DNA of 64,000 nt from Microbacterium sp. LWH7-1.2 (GCF_038397755.1 NZ_CP151637.1:372001-436000), one strand, 5' to 3'. Shown: positions 33,771 through 43,487, numbered from the stretch's first letter. Translations and numbers: made by a program. The notes: a model not told the origin generated them from the sequence alone.

Positions 33771-36287
33771 CTAGAACTCCCGGTCCAGGGCGCCGGGTTC
33801 GTTGACCGGGGCTCGTGAGGAGGGTGTCCCGGTGAGGTTTGTGACGGTTGCGGTCGGGGTCCACACCATGGTGGATGGCGTGGTGACGGTGCGTAGGCTG
33901 GTCGCGCCGGTGGCGACGCTGCCGAGGGTGACGGTGATGACGGTCCCCGGCACTCCGTTGATGGCGGTGGTGGTCGCCACCATGGTGGCGTTGTAGACGA
34001 CCGTCTTGCGTGGCTTGGCGTAGTTCTGGTTGAGGTTGACGGTGCCGAGGTTCACGGTGCTGCTCTGGCGCTGGATGTCGATCGTGTCGCCGTTGTTGCC
34101 CAGCCCGATGAGGTTGCCGTCGCGCAGGCGGACGGTGACCGCCAGAGCGCTGCCGCTCCAGCCGGGGGAGACGGTCGCGGGGTTGACCTGCTGGCTGTAA
34201 GTGAAGGTCATTGCGTCGCCGCTGCCGAGCCGTCCCGCGATCGCGGAGCCGTTGGCGGTCTGAATGTCCGTGCCGCGCAATGGGCTGTTGTCGACGCGGC
34301 GGGCGGCCACGGTGGCCGAGATCGTCTCCCTCGCCGCGGTGTCGGTGAGGATGGCGCGGAAGTCGTAGAGCCCGTCCGCCAGCGTTCGGGTGTCCCAGGT
34401 GCACGTGTACGGGGTGGTGGTGACGGTGCAGGCTGTCGTCCAGCTCGTCGTTCCCGCGGGGGCGTACTGGATGCCCACGGACGCCACCCCCGCGGTCGAG
34501 TTCGCCGCGGCGGTCAGCGCCACGACCCCGGTGAGGTACTCCCCGGGGTCTTGAAGGGAGACAGAGGAGATCGTGTTGTTGACGGTGCGGTTGGCGACGG
34601 TCGCGGATGTGGTGCTGAGCCCGGCCGCGTCGGTTGCGACGGCGCGGAAGCTGTGGCTGCCATCGGGCAACGTGGTGGTGTCGAAGCGGCAGGAATACGG
34701 AACCGCGGTGACAGTGCATAGGTTTGTCCACGGGCCGGTGCCGGCCTGGGAGTACTGCAGTGCGACCTGGGCGATGCCGGAATGGGCGTCAGCGGCGGTG
34801 GCGGCGAAGGTCACCGTTCCGCTCAGTGGGGTGCCCGGGTCGGTCATGGTGACGGTGGGCGCCTGGTTGTCCACGAGGACATCGGTCACCGGCGCGGAGA
34901 ACGTGCTGGTCGTGCCGGCGGCGGCGACCGCGCGCAGGTCGTAGTAGTCGTTGGCGAACAGCGTGGTGACCCACGAGCAGTTGTACGGCGCGAGGACGGC
35001 AGCGCACAGCGTCTTCCAGTTGTTCGCCCCGGCCACGGAGTACTCCACCCGCACCGAGTAGACGCTGGTACCCGGGCTGTAGAGCGTGGTCTGGAGGTTC
35101 ACCGTGCCGCGCTGGATCTCACCGGGATTCGACAGCACCACCACTAGGGCGTTCGCGACCACGGTTTCCACGGTGGCCGAGGTTGCGGCGTGGGCGGCAT
35201 TGTCGGTGGCGATCGCGCGGAGGCTGTAGGAGCCGTCCGTGACCGTCTTGGTGTTCCAGGTGCACGAGTACGGCGGGGTACTCCTGGTGCACACCGTGGT
35301 CCAGGACGAGCCGTCGGACCGGAGGTACTGGATCGCGACGTCGCGGATCCCGGATTGGGGGTCGCTGGCGGTCGCGGTGAGAGTGAGGGTGTCTTTCACC
35401 GGAGTCCCGGGGTCGGTCATGCTGACCTTGGGTGGCGCCCAGTCGGCGGCTGCCCGGAAACTGTTCCCGGCATTGGCGGTCGTCGACGTGAACGCCGCAG
35501 ACGTGAAGCCGGATGCGCCGAGCACCACCAGGACGCACAGTGCCAGGACGAGAACGACGGTGACCACCGTTCGAAGCCGCCGCACCGCGACCCTGCGGTT
35601 CGCGGTGGGCAGAGCGGTCGCCGAAGGCGAGTCGGCCGCGGCAAGACTGCTGACCGCAGCGGGTTCGCCCCCGCGGCCGCCCGCCGGGTCGACGGGTATC
35701 GGGGGGCTGGCATCCGTCGTGCCCTGGGGGATCGCCGTGGGGCGGCTGGCGTAGACCGCGGCTGCGACGGCGAGCACCGTCACGGCGGCCCACAGCGCCA
35801 GGGCGGTCAGGTTGCCCGTGCTCAGCCAGAGGCCGGGCAACCCGATATAGGGGATCAACAGTCGGGCCTGGCCGGTGATCTGCTCGCGTTCGAGCGGTGT
35901 GCTGTCGACATCAGCGTTCGCGTCGCCGGCGGTGGTGAACGTCCCGTCGTCGTTGACGCCGACGATCCGGTGCAACCTGGTCTTCGCCCGCCCGTCCGGT
36001 TCCGCTTCGGCCGGGCTCGTGAACTGGACGACACCGCCCACCGGCACCGGGTCACTGCGATCGAAACCGGCTGCAACCACGACATCGCCGATGCTGATGT
36101 GCGGTTCCATCGAGCCGCTGCGCACCACACTTGCGTGCCAGCCCAAGAGCGCGGGCAGCACGGCGATCACGGCAAGACTGAGCAGCACGCCCAGGTACAG
36201 CCGGGACACGGTGGCCGCGATGCACGCCGCCCAGCCGTCCGCGGAGAACAGTCCGCCCGCAAGTCGTCCCGGTGGCTCGGAGGTCAC
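33771..36287 (-). CDS. Signal peptidase I fused to a TasA-like export signal and Ig-like repeats
   Basis: An 838-residue protein. Residues 1-180 are an ER/archaeal-type (S26B) signal peptidase. It has a helix at 30-48, the catalytic SGSMEP with Ser59, His106 in LHRIVGV, Asp122 in GDANADVD, and a second helix at 160-180. After a Pro/Ala-rich linker, residues 239-258 form a third helix followed by AAFTSTTANAGNSF (264-277), the processing region of SipW/TasA-type substrates. Then come four Ig-like repeats of about 90 residues, each with a Cys pair of the type TVCTRSTPPYSCTW. The gene lies 37 bp after a TasA-like gene. It probably cuts that protein and perhaps its own second half. Confidence 0.85.
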   Translation of the reverse strand: MTSEPPGRLAGGLFSADGWAACIAATVSRLYLGVLLSLAVIAVLPALLGWHASVVRSGSMEPHISIGDVVVAAGFDRSDPVPVGGVVQFTSPAEAEPDGRAKTRLHRIVGVNDDGTFTTAGDANADVDSTPLEREQITGQARLLIPYIGLPGLWLSTGNLTALALWAAVTVLAVAAAVYASRPTAIPQGTTDASPPIPVDPAGGRGGEPAAVSSLAAADSPSATALPTANRRVAVRRLRTVVTVVLVLALCVLVVLGASGFTSAAFTSTTANAGNSFRAAADWAPPKVSMTDPGTPVKDTLTLTATASDPQSGIRDVAIQYLRSDGSSWTTVCTRSTPPYSCTWNTKTVTDGSYSLRAIATDNAAHAATSATVETVVANALVVVLSNPGEIQRGTVNLQTTLYSPGTSVYSVRVEYSVAGANNWKTLCAAVLAPYNCSWVTTLFANDYYDLRAVAAAGTTSTFSAPVTDVLVDNQAPTVTMTDPGTPLSGTVTFAATAADAHSGIAQVALQYSQAGTGPWTNLCTVTAVPYSCRFDTTTLPDGSHSFRAVATDAAGLSTTSATVANRTVNNTISSVSLQDPGEYLTGVVALTAAANSTAGVASVGIQYAPAGTTSWTTACTVTTTPYTCTWDTRTLADGLYDFRAILTDTAARETISATVAARRVDNSPLRGTDIQTANGSAIAGRLGSGDAMTFTYSQQVNPATVSPGWSGSALAVTVRLRDGNLIGLGNNGDTIDIQRQSSTVNLGTVNLNQNYAKPRKTVVYNATMVATTTAINGVPGTVITVTLGSVATGATSLRTVTTPSTMVWTPTATVTNLTGTPSSRAPVNEPGALDREF

Positions 36288-36324
36288 AGGGGTGTCATTG
36301 CCACGTCGTCAGCCGAGTCGTGGC

Positions 36325-36936
36325 CTATTCGTCAGATTGCAACTCCCAGACCAGGTCGATGCCGACGCTCGCACCCTGCAGCGCGTCGATCTGCTCCTGC
36401 GTCATGCCGGTGGTGTCGAAACGCCAGGTCGCCCGGTAACTGCGGGTCTCCCCGTCCGTTCCGGCGGTCTGCCACGCCGCCCCGCCGGTCGCATAGTCCG
36501 CGTGGGTCGTCGCGAGGGTGGACAGTGGCTGATCCGCGATGGCGGCGCCAGCCGCCGTGAACCCGGTGCAGTCATTGAAGGAGCCGCCGGTGCCCTGTTC
36601 CACTTGGAGGAAGATCCGATCCTGCAGACCGTTGGCGGGCACGAGATTGTCGGAGTAGAGCCGCACCTCGCCGGGAACGGTCGCGTTAGAAGTAACCACA
36701 ATGCATTTCTGGCCCGTCTCGCCGGGAACGAGGTTTTCGACGTTGAACGCGGCCGCGCCCAGGTCATCGTCGGTCAAGAAGACGCTGCCGGTGCTCCAGG
36801 AGTTTCCCGCATTGCGGGTGGTGGCTGTGAATGCGGCTTGTGAGCCCTGCCAGACCATTCCGCCGGCAATCAGCACGGCGACGGGCCCCGCGGCGAAAGC
36901 GGCAATGGTGCGAGTCCGGGTAGATGGTGTTTTCAT
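36325..36936 (-). CDS. TasA/camelysin-like exported surface protein
   Basis: A 203-residue protein with ATG at 36936. A basic start (KTPSTRTRT) is followed by a hydrophobic helix (11-29) and the SipW-type substrate sequence QAAFTATTRNAGNSW (33-47). That sequence is nearly the same as the internal segment of the fused signal peptidase next to it. The mature part is beta-rich with a few Cys. Relatives form biofilm fibres or surface layers and need a dedicated signal peptidase. It leads a two-gene operon with that peptidase. Confidence 0.8.
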   Translation of the reverse strand: MKTPSTRTRTIAAFAAGPVAVLIAGGMVWQGSQAAFTATTRNAGNSWSTGSVFLTDDDLGAAAFNVENLVPGETGQKCIVVTSNATVPGEVRLYSDNLVPANGLQDRIFLQVEQGTGGSFNDCTGFTAAGAAIADQPLSTLATTHADYATGGAAWQTAGTDGETRSYRATWRFDTTGMTQEQIDALQGASVGIDLVWELQSDE

Positions 36937-37250
36937 GACGCGACCTTTCAGTTGAAGCAGCTGAATAGGAGATCGTGCACGGGACAGTGTCCACTCGGTG
37001 CGCAAACTCAACGAATAGTGGCAGAAGCAGTAGCACTCAGCCTTCGCGAATTTCGATGGCGCCACAAGTCGGCCATTTGGGGGACAACACCGACCACCCG
37101 AATCCGACAGCCGAACCGGGTCGGGACGCCTCGATGGACCCTTGCGGGGGTGAACTCGTTCCGAGGGTCGAAGCGGCGCGGGTGACGATCGTCTCGCGCG
37201 TCGCCCCGAACCTCGTCGGCGACACCAGATCGGGTTCAGTCACCCACGGA
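36937..37250. other. 314-bp intergenic region
   Basis: It separates the TasA-like gene start from the 3' end of the glucosidase gene, both on the minus strand. An AT-richer segment near 36960-37060 is the likely promoter region of the TasA-like operon, but I cannot pick a confident -35/-10. Nothing else recognised. Confidence 0.4.
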
Positions 37251-38942
37251 TCATGCCCCCGAGATCCAGACGGTCGTCTCGCCCGGGAGCTCGCGGCCCT
37301 CGAAGTGCCGGCTCGAGAGGGACGTCGCTCCGCCCTCCGGCAGCTGGTACGGCTCCTCGCCGAAGTTGGTGAAGACCGTCCACCCGTTCGGGCGTCGGAA
37401 GCCCAGGACGTCGTCGCGCCCGGTCTTGATCCACTCCAGCGACTCACCGGTCTGCAGCAGCCGGCGCAGCGCCAGCCCCTGACGGTAGAGCGCGAGCGTC
37501 GACCGCGGGTCGCCGTCCTCGACCGACACCGCGCACTCCGCGAACCACGACGGCTGCGGCAGGTGCGCGCCGCCGTCACCGAAGCCGTACGAAGACCCGT
37601 CAGCCGACCACGGCAGGGGGACGCGGCATCCGTCTCGTCCCACGTCCTCACCGGGGCTGCGGAAGAACGTCGGGTCCTGGCGCGCCGAGTCCGGGATCGA
37701 CGCGACCTCGTGAAGGCCGAGCTCCTCGCCCTGGTACACGTATGCCGACCCCGGAAGGGCGAGAACGAACAGGGTGGCGGCGCGCGCGCGACGCAGCCCG
37801 CGCTCGCGATCGAGCACCGGCGTCTTCCCGCCCGACAGCAGCCACTCGTTGCCGTGCTTGCGCGTCGGGCGCCCCTTCTCGTCGCGCTCGGCGTCGGGCA
37901 GGCCATAGCGCGTGGCATGGCGCACGACGTCGTGGTTCGACAGCACCCACGTCGTCGACGAGCCCGACTCGGCGGCGAGCGCGAGGTTGTCGCCGACGAT
38001 CGAGCGGAACTGCGCCGCGTCGAAGTCGGCCTCGAGCAGGTCGAAGTTGAACGCCTGGCCGAGGCTCTCGGCGCGCGCGTACAGCGGGATGCGCGAAGGC
38101 TCGACCCACGCCTCCGCGACGGCGGTGCGTGGCGGGTCGTACGAGTCGAACACCTCGCGCCACTCCGCGTACACCTCATGCACGTCGTCACGGTCGATCA
38201 TCGGGTGGTTGCCGTCACGGGGCATGGCGTCGAGCTCGGCCTGCGAGGGCAGTGGGTCGACGAAGTCCTTCGTGAGCATGTGCGCCACATCGATGCGGAA
38301 GCCATCGACGCCGCGGTCCGACCAGAAGCGCAGCGTCGTGACGAAGTCGGCGCGCACCTCGGGGTTCGACCAGTCGAGGTCGGGCTGCTCCACCGCGAAG
38401 TTGTGGAAGTACCACTGCCCGTCGGCGACGCGCTCCCACGCCGACCCGCCGAACACCGACACCCAGTCCGCGGGCGGCTGGGAGCCGTCGGGTCCCGTGC
38501 CGTCGCGGAAGATGTACCGGGCCCGGGCCGCCGAACCGCGCCCGGCCGCCAGCGCCTCCTGGAACCACGCGTGCTGATCGGAGGTGTGGTTCGGCACGAT
38601 GTCGACGACGACCTTGATCCCCGCGCCGTGCAGTGTAGCGAGCATCTCGTCGAAGTCTTCGAGTGTGCCGAGGCGGGGGTCGACGTTGCGGTAGTCGGCG
38701 ACGTCGTACCCGCCGTCCGCCAGGGCGGAGGGGTAGAACGGGCTCAGCCAGACCGCATCGACGCCGAGCTCCTTCAGATACGGCACGCGTGAGGTCACGC
38801 CTGGGATGTCGCCGATGCCATCGCCGTCGGCATCCGCGAAGCTCCGCGGATACACCTGGTAGACCACGGCCTGACGCCACCAGGCGGGCAGCTCGAGGTC
38901 GTTGAGCTTGTTGGTCAGGGGTGCCGAGTGCACAGTCGTCAC
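37251..38942 (-). CDS. GH13 alpha-glucosidase
   Basis: A 563-residue cytoplasmic enzyme. The order is the GH13 oligo-glucosidase pattern: WWRQAVVYQVYPRSFADADGDGIGD at the start, DIVPNHTS (region I), DGFRIDVAHML with the nucleophile Asp (region II), AVAEAWVEP with the acid Glu (region III) and VLSNHDVVRH (region IV). It hydrolyses alpha-glucosides such as maltose, sucrose or trehalose-like sugars; the exact linkage cannot be told. It is the last gene of the sugar transport operon, 57 bp after the second permease, so it probably breaks down the imported sugar. Confidence 0.93.
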   Translation of the reverse strand: MTTVHSAPLTNKLNDLELPAWWRQAVVYQVYPRSFADADGDGIGDIPGVTSRVPYLKELGVDAVWLSPFYPSALADGGYDVADYRNVDPRLGTLEDFDEMLATLHGAGIKVVVDIVPNHTSDQHAWFQEALAAGRGSAARARYIFRDGTGPDGSQPPADWVSVFGGSAWERVADGQWYFHNFAVEQPDLDWSNPEVRADFVTTLRFWSDRGVDGFRIDVAHMLTKDFVDPLPSQAELDAMPRDGNHPMIDRDDVHEVYAEWREVFDSYDPPRTAVAEAWVEPSRIPLYARAESLGQAFNFDLLEADFDAAQFRSIVGDNLALAAESGSSTTWVLSNHDVVRHATRYGLPDAERDEKGRPTRKHGNEWLLSGGKTPVLDRERGLRRARAATLFVLALPGSAYVYQGEELGLHEVASIPDSARQDPTFFRSPGEDVGRDGCRVPLPWSADGSSYGFGDGGAHLPQPSWFAECAVSVEDGDPRSTLALYRQGLALRRLLQTGESLEWIKTGRDDVLGFRRPNGWTVFTNFGEEPYQLPEGGATSLSSRHFEGRELPGETTVWISGA

Positions 38943-38999
38943 GGGGACGCGATTCCTTTCGAGGTGATTTCTTTCGGTGGGGAACGGATGCCGAGGGCC

Positions 39000-39920
39000 T
39001 CAGCCCTTGACGGCACCCTGGGTGACGCCTTCCACGACCCATCGCTGGGTGAAGAGGTAGACGATGATCGCCGGTGCCATCGCCATGAGGTACGAGGCGA
39101 ACGACACGTTGTAGTTGTTGCTGAACTGCGTCTGGAAGATGTTCTGCACCACCGGCAGGGTCTGCAGCGCGGGATCGGAGATGATCAGCGACGGCATCAT
39201 GAAGTCGTTCCACGAGGCCAGGAAGGCGAAGATGCCGACCGTGGCGCTCATCGGCGCGAGCAGCGGGAAGATGAGCCGCCAGAACGTCTGGTTCGTGCTG
39301 GCGCCGTCGATCCGCGCGCTCTCTTCCAGCTCGGCCGGGATGGAGCGCAGGAACGCGGTGAACAGCAGGATGCTGAAGCTCAGCCCGAACATGATCTTCA
39401 GGATGATCACGCCGGCGGGGTTGTCGAGTCCCGTGAGTCCCGTCAGCTGGATCTGCGGCAGCGCCACCACCGGGAACGGCAGGAACAGGGCCGCGAGCAG
39501 GTAGTAGAACGAGTAGCGGAAGAGCTTGCGGTCCCAATTGCGGGAGATGGCGAAGGCCGCGAGCGCCGCCAGCACGATGGTGCCGGCCACGGTGAACACG
39601 GTGATCAGCAGCGAGACCGTGAAGGCCCGCGGGAAGTTCGTCAGCTCCCACGCCGCAGTGAATCCCTCAAGGCTCCACGGCGTCGGCCAGGTGAAGGCGT
39701 TGCCGTCGACGGCCTGGGACTGCGTCTTGAACGCCATCGTGACGGTGACGTAGAGCGGCACCAACACCGTGAGCGTGCAGAGGGCGAGCACGATGGTGCC
39801 AGGCCAGTTGACGCGCTCCATGGCGAAGCGGGAGCCTGCCCGCTTGCGGGGCGCGTCCCCGTCGAGCACCCGTTCGGCGTTGATGTCCTCGATTGCGAGG
39901 GCTGCTTGGGTGGAGGACAT
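39000..39920 (-). CDS. Carbohydrate ABC transporter permease (MalG type)
   Basis: A 306-residue protein with ATG at 39920, overlapping the stop of the other permease (TGATG). About six membrane helices are visible. The EAA loop is EESARIDGASTNQTFWRLIFPLLAP, the contact site for the ATPase. A charged N-terminal stretch of 40 residues precedes helix 1. The ATPase itself is not in this operon, so a shared MsiK-type ATPase elsewhere is likely, as in many actinobacteria. Confidence 0.92.
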   Translation of the reverse strand: MSSTQAALAIEDINAERVLDGDAPRKRAGSRFAMERVNWPGTIVLALCTLTVLVPLYVTVTMAFKTQSQAVDGNAFTWPTPWSLEGFTAAWELTNFPRAFTVSLLITVFTVAGTIVLAALAAFAISRNWDRKLFRYSFYYLLAALFLPFPVVALPQIQLTGLTGLDNPAGVIILKIMFGLSFSILLFTAFLRSIPAELEESARIDGASTNQTFWRLIFPLLAPMSATVGIFAFLASWNDFMMPSLIISDPALQTLPVVQNIFQTQFSNNYNVSFASYLMAMAPAIIVYLFTQRWVVEGVTQGAVKG

Positions 39921-40852
39921 CAGAACACGTTCCTTCCGCGAGTGAGACGGAGTTGGAGCAGGGCGAGGGTGAGCGCGATGAGGAAGAAGATCGTCGCGTT
40001 CGCCATCTGGTAGGCGTAGTCGCCGCCCGAGAAGCCGGTGAAGATCGTCATGGCGATGGAGCGGGTGGCGGTGCCGGGCCCGCCGTTGGTGAGGCCGACG
40101 ATGATGTCGTAGGCGTTGAGATAGTCCTTGAAGCCGATGATCACATTGATCACGACGTAGCCCGAGACGAGCGGCAGTGTGATGCGCGTCAGCTGCTGCA
40201 ACTTGCCCGCGCCGTCGATGTCGGCCGCTTCGTACACGTCGCCGGGGATCGACAGGAGGCCCGCGATATAGATCAGGAGCGTTCCGGGGATCGCCTGCCA
40301 CGCCGTGACGATCGCGATCGCGACCCACGCGAGGTCGGGGTTGGCGAGGATGCTCTCGCTCATCCAGCCGATGCCCCACAGCTGTCCTAGCGCCGGCACG
40401 GAGTTGGAGAACAAGAAGTTGAAGACGTAGGCGATGATGATGCCCGAGATCACCATGGGGATCACGAAGATCGTCCGCAGCCCCGTCTTCAGGCGCACGC
40501 GGGAGACCAGTCCGACAGCCAGCAGGAACGCGAGCACGTTGACCACGATCACCACGACGAAGGCGAGCCAGAAGGTGAAGAGGTAGCTCTGCAGGATCGC
40601 CGGATCGGTGAAGACGGCGATGTAGTTGATGATGCCGACGAACTCCCAGTCGCCGAACCCGATGGAGTTGGTGAAGCTGAAGAAGATGCCGATGACCGCG
40701 GGGACCGTGATCGCCAGTGTGAACAGGATCAGTGCGGGCACCAGGTAGAGGTAGTAGACCCCGTCTACCCGTCGGCGCGTCTGCGGCATCGTCGCCGCGC
40801 CGGTGCGCCGGCCCGTCTTCGGCGCCGTGACGGCGGCCGTGGTGGTTGCCAT
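39920..40852 (-). CDS. Carbohydrate ABC transporter permease (MalF type)
   Basis: A 310-residue protein with ATG at 40852. Six membrane helices follow a basic N-terminus. The EAA loop appears as YEAADIDGAGKLQQLTRITLPLV. It forms a heterodimer with the neighbouring permease. It lies 23 bp after the binding-protein gene, so the order binding protein, MalF-like, MalG-like, glucosidase is one transcript. Confidence 0.93.
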   Translation of the reverse strand: MATTTAAVTAPKTGRRTGAATMPQTRRRVDGVYYLYLVPALILFTLAITVPAVIGIFFSFTNSIGFGDWEFVGIINYIAVFTDPAILQSYLFTFWLAFVVVIVVNVLAFLLAVGLVSRVRLKTGLRTIFVIPMVISGIIIAYVFNFLFSNSVPALGQLWGIGWMSESILANPDLAWVAIAIVTAWQAIPGTLLIYIAGLLSIPGDVYEAADIDGAGKLQQLTRITLPLVSGYVVINVIIGFKDYLNAYDIIVGLTNGGPGTATRSIAMTIFTGFSGGDYAYQMANATIFFLIALTLALLQLRLTRGRNVF

Positions 40853-40875
40853 GAGTGCGTTCCTCTCGTATCGCG

Positions 40876-42144
40876 CTATTGGCGCAGCGCCAGTCGGGCC
40901 CAGTCGGCGTCGAGTCGCGCGAGCGTGCGCTCGGGGTCGTCGCCGGTGACGATGCCCTGCATGTAGTTGTCGGTCGGGATGGTCAGCGGGATCGCCTTCG
41001 AAGCGCCCTGGTAGAACTTCGCGGAGTCGTAATACTCCTTCATGCCGAGGATGCGCTCGTCGGTGACGGGCGCCGAGTCTGTCGTGGTGCCGTAGCCGAG
41101 GAAGGCGGCGTTGTACTCATCCATGACGTCCTTCTGGAAGAGGTAGCTCAAGAAGTCGCGCGCCCCCTCCTTCTGGTCGGAGGCCTCCGGGATCCACGCG
41201 GCGAGGTCGATGTTGACCCTCACCTTGTTGTCGTCGGGATCGTCGGTCATCGGCAGCGGGAACGTGCCGAGGTCGAGGTCGGGGTTCGTCTTGTCGATCT
41301 CGCCGAAAGCCCACGGCCCCTGCAGGTACATCGCCGCTTCTTCTTTGGCGAAGGCGAGGTTGCCGTCGCCGTAGCCTCGGCTGGCAGCATCCGGATTCGT
41401 GTAGTTCTCCGTGAGCTCGACCATCTGGTCGACCGGGTCGATCATCGTCTTCTCGAACGACACCGGCGAGTCGGGGCCCACCTCGGTGCCGAGCTCGTTC
41501 ATCTGCTCGTAGAAGTCGGCCACATCGACCGCGCCGCCGACGGTGTAGTCGAACCATCCCTGTCCCACGGTCCACGGGTCTTTGAAGGTGGCGTAGAACG
41601 GCGTGATGCCCGCCTCCTTCAGCGCGTCGCAGACGGCGATGAGCTCGTCCCACGTGGTGGGCACTTCGAGGCCCTGCTCTTCGAAGATGCGCTTGTTGTA
41701 GATGACGGATGCCGCCATCACCGAGTACGGCAGCACGCTGGTGCGCCCGGGGTAGGTCGCGTACTGGTCGACGAGGTCCTGCACTTCGGGCAGGATGCGG
41801 TCGGCCTCGGGCATGTCGCTCAGGTCGCTGAGGGCGCCGCGCTCCATGAAGCGCGCCATCTCCATGTTGTAGTTGAGCAGCCCGAGGTCCGGCGGGTTTC
41901 CGCGCAGGAAGCCGGCCTGCAGGTTCGACGAGGTGTCGAACACGACCTCGACCTCGTCCTGGCTGGCGTTGTACTCCTTGATGAGATCGCGGAAGTAGGG
42001 GATCGCCTCGGGCTTGCTGAGGTGGAATCTCACCTCGGCGGGCCCGGACGACGCGCCGGCGCACGCGACCAGCGAACTCCCGGCGATCGCGAGGGCGGCG
42101 GCCGCTGCGCAGGCGCGGCGGACGGTGACGGATGCTGCAGGCAC
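40876..42144 (-). CDS. Sugar ABC transporter substrate-binding lipoprotein
   Basis: A 422-residue protein starting with GTG at 42144 (AAAGGAC upstream). A lipoprotein signal with the lipobox LVACAG puts the mature Cys near residue 25. The rest is the two-lobed family 1 solute-binding fold, with LPYSVMAASVIYNKRIFEE and Trp-rich ligand-facing loops (WTVGQGWFDYTVGG). It binds an alpha-glucoside, judged from its operon partner. It is divergent from the ROK regulator, with an AT-richer 121-bp gap between the two starts. Confidence 0.93.
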   Translation of the reverse strand: MPAASVTVRRACAAAAALAIAGSSLVACAGASSGPAEVRFHLSKPEAIPYFRDLIKEYNASQDEVEVVFDTSSNLQAGFLRGNPPDLGLLNYNMEMARFMERGALSDLSDMPEADRILPEVQDLVDQYATYPGRTSVLPYSVMAASVIYNKRIFEEQGLEVPTTWDELIAVCDALKEAGITPFYATFKDPWTVGQGWFDYTVGGAVDVADFYEQMNELGTEVGPDSPVSFEKTMIDPVDQMVELTENYTNPDAASRGYGDGNLAFAKEEAAMYLQGPWAFGEIDKTNPDLDLGTFPLPMTDDPDDNKVRVNIDLAAWIPEASDQKEGARDFLSYLFQKDVMDEYNAAFLGYGTTTDSAPVTDERILGMKEYYDSAKFYQGASKAIPLTIPTDNYMQGIVTGDDPERTLARLDADWARLALRQ

Positions 42145-42265
42145 GACGTTGTCCTTTTCCGTGGAGCGTGGGGGTGACACGTTGCTTCGGCTATTAGATT
42201 TAACGACCGAATCAATTCGTTGTGGACCATAATGACGGAGGAACCCGCGAGAGGCAAGGGGCTTG
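42145..42265. promoter_or_regulatory. Divergent promoter and candidate ROK operator
   Basis: The gap between the binding protein and ROK regulator starts is markedly AT-richer. It contains CGAAT-CA-ATTCG at 42208-42219, nested inside AACGA…TCGTT. Such dyads are typical for ROK regulators that control divergent sugar operons. A precise -35/-10 for either side is not clear. Confidence 0.5.
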
Positions 42266-43480
42266 ATGTCACAATCGCTGTTGACCCCCACGGCGCTGCG
42301 CCGAGCGAGCCTCGACGCCGTGCTGGGGTTCGCCTGGGATGCCTCGGTCTTCACCGCGTCGGATGTGCTCGATGCGGTGGGTCTCACGAGGACGACGGCG
42401 ATCGACGTCATCGACGAGCTCGTTGCGCGGGGGCTGCTGGCCGAACTGCCGAACGCTCGCGCGGCGGGGGACTACCGCAAAGGGCGGCCGGCACGCCGGT
42501 TCGCGTTCCGGCCGGACGCGGGGTTCGTGATCGGGGTCGACGCGGGGCAGTCGCGCCTTACCGCCACCGTCGCGGATCTGCGCGGCGAGAACCGCGCCGT
42601 GTGCCACCTCTTGCTCGACCCGAAGATGGACGCGCCGGACGTTCGTCGAGTGGCGGCGTCGCGAGTGGTCGACGAGGCCCTGGCCGAGGCCCAGCTCTCG
42701 CGCGCGGACGCCGTGGCCGTGGTCCTCGGCGTGCCCGCCCCGGTCGACCGGAACGGGATCTCGCCGCCGCACCGCGACGACTTCTGGCGCCGGATGAACC
42801 CGGACTTCGCTGAGCTCTTCGGCGCATGGGCGCCGATCGTGCGGGTGGAGAACGATGCGTCGCTCGCGGCGGTGGCCGAGCGTGCCGTGGGGGCGGCGGT
42901 CGGGTACGACGATTTCGTGACTCTGCTGGCGGGCGACCGGCTCGGTGCCGGCGTGTGGACCGATGGGCGGCTGCTGCGCGGTGCGCACGGCGGGGCGGCC
43001 GAGACGGTCGCCTTCGACCACGTGCGCGGGGTCGAGGGGGCGTGGGGCCTCGGTTATCGAGCGGCGGCGCTTGCTCGGCGAGCCCTGGCGGACGGTTCGC
43101 TGCCGGAGTCGAGTGGGCTTCGCGAGCTGGACGCTGCCGAGGTGGACGGAAAGACCGTGCTCTCGCTGGCGGCGGACGGCGACGAGGGCGCACAGGAGAT
43201 CGCCGCTCAGGTAGGGGAGACGCTGGCGATCGTCGCCGGCGTCTTCGGCAGCCTCTTCGACTCGCGCCTCATCGTCGTCTCGGGTGCGGTGGCGGCGGGT
43301 GCTGGCCCGGTGATCTCGGCCGCGCTGGATGCGCTCCCCGAGGAGCTGGACCTCCCCGCGCCGGAGATCGTCGCTTCTACACTGGGCGCCGACATCGTGT
43401 CGGTCGGCGCCGTGCGTGCTGCGGTGGATGCGGCGCGCGCCGGCGTGCTCGATCTGCCGGCGTTCGCCGCCTCCCGATGA
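42266..43480 (+). CDS. ROK family transcriptional regulator
   Basis: A 404-residue protein. The ATG at 42266 follows an in-frame TTG, and I prefer the ATG. The N-terminal winged helix (about residues 20-70; FTASDVLDAVGLTRTTAIDVIDELVARGLL) binds DNA. The C-terminal sugar-kinase-like part has the ROK start FVIGVDAGQSRLTATVADL and VRVENDASLAAVAERAVGAA. The zinc-binding Cys cluster of active glucokinases is not visible, so it is a sensor rather than a kinase. It is divergent from the alpha-glucoside operon, which it probably represses until sugar binds. Confidence 0.9.
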   Translation: MSQSLLTPTALRRASLDAVLGFAWDASVFTASDVLDAVGLTRTTAIDVIDELVARGLLAELPNARAAGDYRKGRPARRFAFRPDAGFVIGVDAGQSRLTATVADLRGENRAVCHLLLDPKMDAPDVRRVAASRVVDEALAEAQLSRADAVAVVLGVPAPVDRNGISPPHRDDFWRRMNPDFAELFGAWAPIVRVENDASLAAVAERAVGAAVGYDDFVTLLAGDRLGAGVWTDGRLLRGAHGGAAETVAFDHVRGVEGAWGLGYRAAALARRALADGSLPESSGLRELDAAEVDGKTVLSLAADGDEGAQEIAAQVGETLAIVAGVFGSLFDSRLIVVSGAVAAGAGPVISAALDALPEELDLPAPEIVASTLGADIVSVGAVRAAVDAARAGVLDLPAFAASR

Positions 43481-43487
43481 TCCTCCG

